Origin: Chloroflexota bacterium
GTDB lineage: Bacteria > Chloroflexota > Anaerolineae > Aggregatilineales > Ch27
NCBI GenBank assembly: GCA_019873685.1
Contig: JAIOAT010000036.1
Location: 1-37,361, forward strand
DNA: 37,361 nt
Direction of reading: 5' to 3'
Below the pieces are notes generated by a model. That model made no database searches. It was given only the letters and a program-made list of their open reading frames with translations, and had not been told where the DNA came from. Below, piece by piece: positions 32,232 to 37,361 of the stretch. A program made the position numbers and the translations under genes. The stretch's first letter is position 1. Every line of letters starts with the position of its first letter.

Positions 32232-34820
32232 ATGATGAAGTTCCTTTCTCCCAATCGGCTGATTGTGCTCCTGGCGGCGCTGATGGCGCTGGGGAGCGGC
32301 CTGGCCCTGCTGAGCGCGGGCGCAGTAGACGCTGACGGGACGCGCACGCTGGCCTTGGACGACTCCTACATCCACCTGCAGTACGGCTGGCAGGCAGCGC
32401 AGGGCCGCTGGCTGCAATACAACGACGGGGAAGCGCCCTCCAGCGGGGCCACCAGTCTGCTGTACCTGCTGTTGCTGGCGGGTGGCTTTGCCCTGGGCAT
32501 CAGCCGGGCGGCAATGCCGGAGGTCGTGATCGGGCTGGGGCTGGCGCTCTACCCGCTGGCGGCGGCCCTGTTGGCCGATCTGACCCGCCGGGCAGTTGAG
32601 GCCCTGTACGCCCGGCGCGGCCCGCTGGACGACAGCCCGCCGCCTTACTTCCCGCCATGGAGCGCCGGGTTGCTGGCCGGGCTGATCTTTGGCAGCAGCG
32701 GCTGGATGGCCTGGGCCTACCTGAGCGGGATGGAAACCGGTTTGCTGCTCACCCTGATCGCCGGGACGCTGTGGGCCTTCCAGACCGGGCATGTGCGGCT
32801 GACCGCGGTGCTGGGAGCGCTGGCCGTATTGACCCGCCCGGAAGTCGTCCTGCTGGCCGGGCTGTTGCTGCTGGCGCAGGCCATCCTAGACCCGGCGGAA
32901 ACCAATGACCGGCGGCGGCGCTTCCTGTGGGGATGCGTCCCGGTCAGCGCGGTGATCGTCGCCCCGCTGTTCTACCTGGCTGTGACCGGCTCGCCTTCCT
33001 CCAGCGGTCTGCTGGCCAAGTCTTGGCTCACCCTGCAACCCTTCTACCCCGATCGCGTGCTGCTGACCATCCTCGGCACGGCGCTGGACCTGCTGCTGCG
33101 TGTGCTCAACTTGCCCGCCCCGGACGGGTTATGGCACGCCTTCCCGCTGGCGCTGGCCTTCGGGCTGGTGGGGGCACTGGCCCTGGCAGCCCGGGGACGG
33201 GTGAGGGAAAAGCGGCTGGCGCTGGCTGCGCTGGGCTGGGTGATCCTCGGTGCGGCGGCCACCGCCACGCTGCAACCTGCCACCTGGCACCATTACCGCT
33301 ACCAGATGCCACTGTACCCGGCGCTGGTCGTCCTGCTGAGCGCCGGTCTGGCCGCCCTGGCCAATGAGATCGCCCAGCGCCTGGCGGGGCATGGCCTGCC
33401 GGGCCGGGCGGTGACCGTCGTGGGGCTGCTGAGCGTCGCCGCCTGGAGCCTAATTACCCTGGCCAGCTTCCGCGCCCAGTACGCCCTGGACACGGCCACC
33501 ACCGCCGGCCAGCAGATCGTGCTGGCCGACTGGCTGCGGGCCAACACGCCAGAGGACGCGCTGATCGCCGTGCATGATGTGGGGGTGATGCGCTACCGGG
33601 GCGAACGGGCGACCTACGATGTAGTCGGCCTGACCACCGCCGGGATGGCCGCCGTCGCCCGTCACGGACCGGGCGCGATCTACGAGCGGCTGGAGGTGGC
33701 TCAGCCGGACTACTACGCCGTCTATCCGGGGGTTGCGCCGCCCTACTACGGAATCGATGTCGCGCCCACGCTGTTCGGCGAGGAGGTTTTCCGGGTGACG
33801 CTGGAGGAATGGTCACGCTACACCAGCGCCCAGGATACCCAGATCGTCACCCGGCCCGACTGGTCGGGCGTTCCGCTGACGGAGGCGCCACAGCAGCCGC
33901 ACCTGCTGGAACGTCTGGACGGCTGGACGCTGACCGACACACTGGACGTGGCCGATCTGGATAGTGAAGCCGCCCACGACTATGCCTGGTGGCATGCCGC
34001 CCGCCCGGAAGGCTTCCTGACCCTGCCGCTGGTGATGACCTACCATGATGCGCCGGGCCTGACCATCACCGACTCCGTGCGCATCCTGACCGGCGGGGAA
34101 TCCTTCACTGCCCGCACACCGCAGACCGGCGAGTGGGCGCTGCTCGTCGCGCGCCTGCACCAGACGCACGACATGGCCGTGCGCGTCACCGTCAACGGTG
34201 ATGACGCCGGGTTATGGAAGCTGCCAGCGCTGCCCGGCGAATGGCTGGAAAGTGCCTTCCTGATCCGGGCTGACCTGGTGCGCGGGCCGCGCACAGCGAT
34301 CCGGCTGGTGGTGGAAGACGCCCCGCCGGAGGCCCGCCTGAGCGCCGCTCACTTCTGGCTATACCAGGGCGAGCCGCAGCTCCTGCCACCCCCGCCGGGA
34401 ACTATCAGCGGCGCGGCCTTCGCCGATGTCGTGCGCCTGCGCGGCTATGACCTGCCGGGCCGGGTCTATGCGCCGGGAGAAACGCTCTCCCTGACCCTGC
34501 ACTGGGAGGCCATCGCGCCCTACCGCGCTGATCACCGCGTCTTCGTCCACCTGATCGATCCGGCGAATGACACTGCCGAAGGCATCCTGGCCCAGGCGGA
34601 CGGCGCGCCACGCGGCGGGACGTATCCCTTCTGGGTATGGGCGGAGCGCGAGGCCGTCAGCGATACCATCACGCTGACCATCCCGGCGGATGCCCGCGCG
34701 GGCGAGTACCTGTTGCTGATGGGCATCTATGACGGCGCGACGCTGGAACGGCTACCGATCATTGGCGGGGACGACTTCGGCGCCAGCCGCCTGATCCTGG
34801 GGCCGATCACCATCCGCTGA
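32232..34820 (+). CDS. GT-C membrane glycosyltransferase with C-terminal beta-sandwich region
   Basis: 862 residues. MMKFLSPNRLIVLLAALMAL starts the first of about ten transmembrane helices spanning residues 9-430. The first outer loop contains LALDDSYIHLQYGWQAAQGRWLQYNDGEAPSSGATSLLY; the DDSYI (43-47) followed by a YNDGE/T-S element matches the DDxYIxxRYxxNLxxG...YNxGE signature of GT-C enzymes that use polyprenyl-phosphate sugars (GT39/GT83/arabinosyltransferase-like). Residues 440-600 form a soluble domain after the last helix (VHDVGVMRYRGERATYDVVGL). Residues 610-862 contain jelly-roll segments, ending LSLTLHWEAIAPYRADHRVFVHLID. It probably glycosylates a surface polymer or protein on the outer face. 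Start chosen at the first of two adjacent ATGs. Confidence 0.8.
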   Translation: MMKFLSPNRLIVLLAALMALGSGLALLSAGAVDADGTRTLALDDSYIHLQYGWQAAQGRWLQYNDGEAPSSGATSLLYLLLLAGGFALGISRAAMPEVVIGLGLALYPLAAALLADLTRRAVEALYARRGPLDDSPPPYFPPWSAGLLAGLIFGSSGWMAWAYLSGMETGLLLTLIAGTLWAFQTGHVRLTAVLGALAVLTRPEVVLLAGLLLLAQAILDPAETNDRRRRFLWGCVPVSAVIVAPLFYLAVTGSPSSSGLLAKSWLTLQPFYPDRVLLTILGTALDLLLRVLNLPAPDGLWHAFPLALAFGLVGALALAARGRVREKRLALAALGWVILGAAATATLQPATWHHYRYQMPLYPALVVLLSAGLAALANEIAQRLAGHGLPGRAVTVVGLLSVAAWSLITLASFRAQYALDTATTAGQQIVLADWLRANTPEDALIAVHDVGVMRYRGERATYDVVGLTTAGMAAVARHGPGAIYERLEVAQPDYYAVYPGVAPPYYGIDVAPTLFGEEVFRVTLEEWSRYTSAQDTQIVTRPDWSGVPLTEAPQQPHLLERLDGWTLTDTLDVADLDSEAAHDYAWWHAARPEGFLTLPLVMTYHDAPGLTITDSVRILTGGESFTARTPQTGEWALLVARLHQTHDMAVRVTVNGDDAGLWKLPALPGEWLESAFLIRADLVRGPRTAIRLVVEDAPPEARLSAAHFWLYQGEPQLLPPPPGTISGAAFADVVRLRGYDLPGRVYAPGETLSLTLHWEAIAPYRADHRVFVHLIDPANDTAEGILAQADGAPRGGTYPFWVWAEREAVSDTITLTIPADARAGEYLLLMGIYDGATLERLPIIGGDDFGASRLILGPITIR

Positions 34821-34832
34821 ACGGTATAGAAC

Positions 34833-34864
34833 GCAGCGGCGGAGCCTTTGTGCCCCGCCGCTGC
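34833..34864. terminator. Hairpin between convergent genes
   Basis: Perfect 10-bp stem GCAGCGGCGG (34833-34842) with CCGCCGCTGC (34855-34864), 12-nt loop, just after the GT-C stop and before the reverse kinase stop. No T tract on either strand, so classical rho-independent action is doubtful. Confidence 0.4.
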
Positions 34865-34878
34865 CGGACCCGCTGTCC

Positions 34879-35562
34879 TCAGGCCGCCTTTGAGCCAGAC
34901 TGTTCGACCTGCTGGCTCAGGTGTTGCGCCGCGCTCACAATCACCTGCGCCGCCAGGTCCAGGTCACAACGCCCTGTGTTGATCACCAGATGGTAGTGTT
35001 GTGGGTCATCCCAGGCGATATGGAAGAAGCGATCCAGATACTGCGCTGCGGCCAGGTCGCGCTGGTCGATCAATGACCGCGCCTCCACCGGTGAGAGATG
35101 CTCCTTTTCCCGGATGCGCGCCAGCCGCCACTCCAGCGGCGCCTGAATGCGCACATGCAGCACGCCGGGCTTATCCGCCAGGATCGCCTGGCTGCCGCGG
35201 CCCACGATCACCATGTTGTCCCGCGCGTAGGCTGCGTTCACCGCTGCCCGCACCAGGGCGATGCACTGCTCCTCATCCAGTTGGACGACGCTGATCTCCG
35301 TTGCCCCGGCGGTGCCCCGTGTCCGTTCGGAGACTTCCGCCACGACCCGCTGGCGTGGGCCGAACAGGCTGGCGAAGAAGCTACGCGCCCGGTAATGTTC
35401 TTCGGAAAAGTCGACCGCCTCATCCCGTGACAGGCCGACTTCCACGGCCACCTGTTGCAGCAAACGCTTATCCAGCAACCGGTATCCCAGCAAGTTACAG
35501 ACTTGCTCCGCGATTTCATCCCCGCCGCTCCCGTACTGGCGGGAAATCGTGATGACTGCCAT
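34879..35562 (-). CDS. Cytidylate kinase-like family protein
   Basis: 227 residues. MAVITISRQYGSGGDEIAEQV is the P-loop region of the cytidylate kinase-like family (GSGGDEIA in place of the usual GSGKGTIA). YRLLDKRLLQQVAVEVGLS follows. VIVGRGSQAILADKPGVLHVRIQAPLEWRLARIREKEHLSPVEARSLIDQRDLAAAQYLDRFF is the characteristic core with the LID Arg residues. LVINTGRCDLDLAAQVIV near the C-terminus is typical. It is assumed to be a nucleoside-monophosphate-kinase relative; true CMP kinase activity is unproven, as these proteins often lie apart from cmk. GGGGG precedes the ATG at 35562. It sits beside the putative origin and points away from it. Confidence 0.8.
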   Translation of the reverse strand: MAVITISRQYGSGGDEIAEQVCNLLGYRLLDKRLLQQVAVEVGLSRDEAVDFSEEHYRARSFFASLFGPRQRVVAEVSERTRGTAGATEISVVQLDEEQCIALVRAAVNAAYARDNMVIVGRGSQAILADKPGVLHVRIQAPLEWRLARIREKEHLSPVEARSLIDQRDLAAAQYLDRFFHIAWDDPQHYHLVINTGRCDLDLAAQVIVSAAQHLSQQVEQSGSKAA

Positions 35563-35754
35563 CGTGCTTGCCCCCTTGAACCACTGTCAACGACCGGCGC
35601 GATGCCTTTCGGCGGCGGAATCGATATGGCTCTCAGCGGGCGGCATGGGGTCCAGGGAAACCGCGTTGACTAACCCATCTATGTTTATTGTACAGCCATA
35701 TTCACGCAGCATAGCGGATCGGCTTCTTTAGCCTGTCTTGAGGGCGTTTCCCAA

Positions 35755-36272
35755 ATATCGCAAGGGCTTTTCGCCAGCATATCGCAATGTTAAAAAATCG
35801 CGAAGCAGGTTATCCACAGGCCGATCGAAGATGAGAAATTTTAACATTGCCCGCCTCCTCGGCACCCACCCCCACATCTGGCGATCACCCCCCTGTTGAC
35901 TGGCCAGGACTCCCGCATATAAAGCTTTCCGAAAGCCTGTTCGAGAGCGATTCGATTCCCCACCGGCGGGCGATTGTGGATAACCCTGGGGAATCTGGGG
36001 ATAAACGCGAAAAGCTGTGGAAAAGTTAAGGCGGTAGATTCCCCCTCAAGCCAGCGCTGGCGGCGATCAAGCGGCCATCCCCAACCGCTGGCGCCGAACA
36101 AACGTACCGTTTTCCACAGTGCCGAGCCTGTGGAAAAGCGCCGGAATCATCCACATTTCCGGCTGTGGATATGTGGAAAAGACTGGCCCACACAGACAGG
36201 ATCGCAGCCTCCACTTACCCCCACAGATAGGGGGTAGACAGGCGTTTCCTGCCGTTCATCCACATATCCACA
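35755..36272. other. Putative chromosomal replication origin (oriC) with a DnaA-box cluster
   Basis: Eleven sites match or nearly match the DnaA box TTATCCACA. Perfect: 35810-35818 (+) and 35975-35983 (-). TTTTCCACA: 36016-36024 (-), 36110-36118 (+), 36129-36137 (-), 36172-36180 (-). Other close variants: 35996-36004 (-), 36147-36155 (+), 36164-36172 (-), 36256-36264 (+), 36264-36272 (+). An AT-rich stretch at about 35690-35850 lies next to the first box and holds the 9-mer ATATCGCAA twice (35755 and 35779), as a duplex-unwinding element would. Flanking genes point away from the region on both sides. No dnaA or dnaN is in the window. The box density makes chance unlikely; the origin call is inference. 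Confidence 0.85.
35784..35850. repeat. 12-bp inverted repeat flanking the first DnaA box
   Basis: GCAATGTTAAAA (35784-35795) and TTTTAACATTGC (35839-35850) are perfect inverted arms 43 nt apart, enclosing the perfect DnaA box at 35810-35818. AT-rich within a GC-rich genome; possibly part of the unwinding element or a protein-binding pair. Confidence 0.65.
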
Positions 36273-36334
36273 GGCCCTACTATGATGACTGAACGACTCT
36301 GATCCGGCTGGGGATAGCTGAGGTGTGGGGGCAA

Positions 36335-36363
36335 TTGCCCCGCGCCGGGAATTCAGGTACGAT
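36335..36363 (+). promoter_or_regulatory. Candidate promoter of the histidine kinase gene
   Basis: TTGCCC (36335-36340), 17-nt spacer, TACGAT (36358-36363), about 48 nt before the ATG at 36411. Moderate matches only. Confidence 0.4.
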
Positions 36364-36410
36364 GATCACCACCATCTGGCGTTATCCGGAGAGAGGACAG
36401 CACTCTCCCT

Positions 36411-37361
36411 ATGGCAACTCATGAATCGCCTGAGATGCTACGGCAGCGGGTTGACGCACTGACCCGACTGGTGCAGGTCAGCCTGGTACTCAATTCCACT
36501 CTGGCGCTTGACCCATTGTTGCGCTTCATCATGGATTCGGCCAGCGCTCTGGTTGACGCGGAAGCGGCTTCGATTCTGTTGTTGGATAGCGATACGCATC
36601 ATCTGGTCTTTGCCGCCAGCAGCAGCGCCGGTTCGCAGGGTTTGATCGGTCAGCCGGTCCCGCAGGAAGGCAGCATCGCTGGCCAGGTTCTGCGGGAAAA
36701 TCGCCCGCTGGCAATCAACGATGTCCGCCGCGATCCGCGCCATTATCGCCGGATGGATGAGATCACGCAGTTTGAGACGCGCTCCGTGCTGGGCGTGCCC
36801 ATGCTGATCAAGGAGCGCCCGATCGGCGTGCTGGAGGCGGTCAACAAGCGGGTTGGCCCCTGGACAGTGCAGGATCGCACCACGTTGACGATCCTGGCTT
36901 CGCAGGCTGCGGTCGCCATCGAAAACGCCCGGCTGGTCAGCGCCCTGCAGAAAGCCAACCAGGAGCTTTCCCGGCTGGATACGCTCAAGAATCAATTCAT
37001 CGCCATCGCCAGCCATGAGCTGCGTACGCCGCTGGGGATCATCCTGGGGTACGCCTCATTCCTGAAGGAGGAAGCGCAGGGCGCGGTTAGCACCCACGCG
37101 GAGGCCGTCTTCCGCGGTGCGCTACAACTGCGGGCCGTCATCGAGCAACTGACTAACCTGGGCTACCTCAAACAGCACGGCGGGGTGGAACTGGTGCGGG
37201 CCTGGACTCCGCTGGCTGACCTGCTCCGCGTGGCGGAACAGGACATCGCCTCGCTGGCGGAAGCCAAGCGCCACTGCCTGACCGTGATCATTCCGGAGGA
37301 CGCGCCGGCGCTGTATGTGGATGCTGCGCGGGTGCAGTCGGCGCTGGGTAACCTAGATCAT
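36411..37361 (+). CDS. GAF-domain sensor histidine kinase (3' end cut by window)
   Basis: 317 codons present, open to the window end. Residues 10-25 form a short helix (RVDALTRLVQVSLVLNSTL) leading to a GAF domain (about 25-175): DPLLRFIMDSASALVDAEAASILLLDSDTHHLVFAASS, GSIAGQVLRENRPLAINDVRRDPRHYRRMDEITQFETRSVLGVPMLIKERPIGVLEAVNK. A signalling helix (NARLVSALQKANQELSRLDTLKNQFIAIA) joins the HisKA domain, whose H box SHELRTPLG has His202 as the phosphorylation site. The visible end (VQSALGNL) is the start of the ATPase N box. Cytoplasmic: no membrane segment or signal peptide seen. GAF domains bind cyclic nucleotides, tetrapyrroles or other small ligands; the ligand is unknown. Confidence 0.92.
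   Translation, partial: MATHESPEMLRQRVDALTRLVQVSLVLNSTLALDPLLRFIMDSASALVDAEAASILLLDSDTHHLVFAASSSAGSQGLIGQPVPQEGSIAGQVLRENRPLAINDVRRDPRHYRRMDEITQFETRSVLGVPMLIKERPIGVLEAVNKRVGPWTVQDRTTLTILASQAAVAIENARLVSALQKANQELSRLDTLKNQFIAIASHELRTPLGIILGYASFLKEEAQGAVSTHAEAVFRGALQLRAVIEQLTNLGYLKQHGGVELVRAWTPLADLLRVAEQDIASLAEAKRHCLTVIIPEDAPALYVDAARVQSALGNLDH

Noticed and set aside
30938-32347. Reverse 469-codon frame opposite the secreted propeller-like protein
   Set aside because: Low-complexity shadow; the forward frame has a signal peptide and ribosome site.
1-37361. CRISPR arrays, rRNA genes, insertion sequences or a selenoprotein gene
   Set aside because: No regularly spaced repeats, no rRNA segments, no transposase-like frames, and no frame with an in-line TGA that I could justify as selenocysteine.

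Overview
The window reads as chromosomal DNA of a high-GC bacterium, most likely a member of the Chloroflexota (Anaerolineae-like). The reasons are circumstantial: secreted proteins and lipoproteins with Pro/Thr-rich linkers, a GT-C glycosyltransferase with a C-terminal beta-sandwich extension, DUF2589-type proteins, a sugar ABC operon without its own ATPase, and generally short intergenic spaces with GGAGG-type ribosome binding sites. No phage, transposon or CRISPR array was seen.

Layout. Positions 1-7.1 kb hold the start of purB, a DUF6544-like membrane protein, a small ORF, a TPR membrane protein with a clear terminator, a reverse-strand operon (HAD phosphatase, esterase, and an alpha/beta hydrolase whose catalytic triad is gone), and a tandem pair of ParB-fold paralogs. 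Positions 7.2-13.1 kb hold a selenocysteine tRNA (selC), a large low-GC secreted multidomain protein, an unrecognised CorA-like-topology membrane protein, an acidic helical protein, a lipoprotein and a tiny membrane protein. Positions 13.2-18.4 kb are a LacI-regulated CUT1 sugar importer: a repressor divergent from a solute-binding protein and two permeases, with promoter, candidate operator, leader hairpin, intergenic hairpin and terminator. A zinc-ribbon protein and an ArsR/SmtB zinc-sensor-type repressor follow.

Positions 19.6-24.3 kb are an arginine biosynthesis operon transcribed argC-argB-argD-argJ on the minus strand. Its leader carries a full ribosome-mediated attenuator: a 27-codon peptide with five Arg codons in six, mutually exclusive 8-bp and 10-bp pairings, and a 9-bp terminator hairpin with a T tract just before argC. 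I consider this the most striking regulatory element in the window.

Positions 24.8-28.1 kb are a five-gene forward cluster built around two DUF2589-type proteins and two companions that share fragments of the same strand motif, followed by a winged-helix protein. It is a candidate for an undescribed system of unknown function. Positions 28.1-34.8 kb hold a P-loop kinase-like protein with a GKN Walker A, a UGT-type glycosyltransferase, two secreted proteins and a GT-C membrane glycosyltransferase. A cytidylate kinase-like gene then diverges from a GAF histidine kinase (cut by the window end). Between them lies about 850 bp with eleven DnaA-box-like 9-mers, an AT-rich stretch and repeats, which looks like the chromosomal replication origin, with no dnaA in view.
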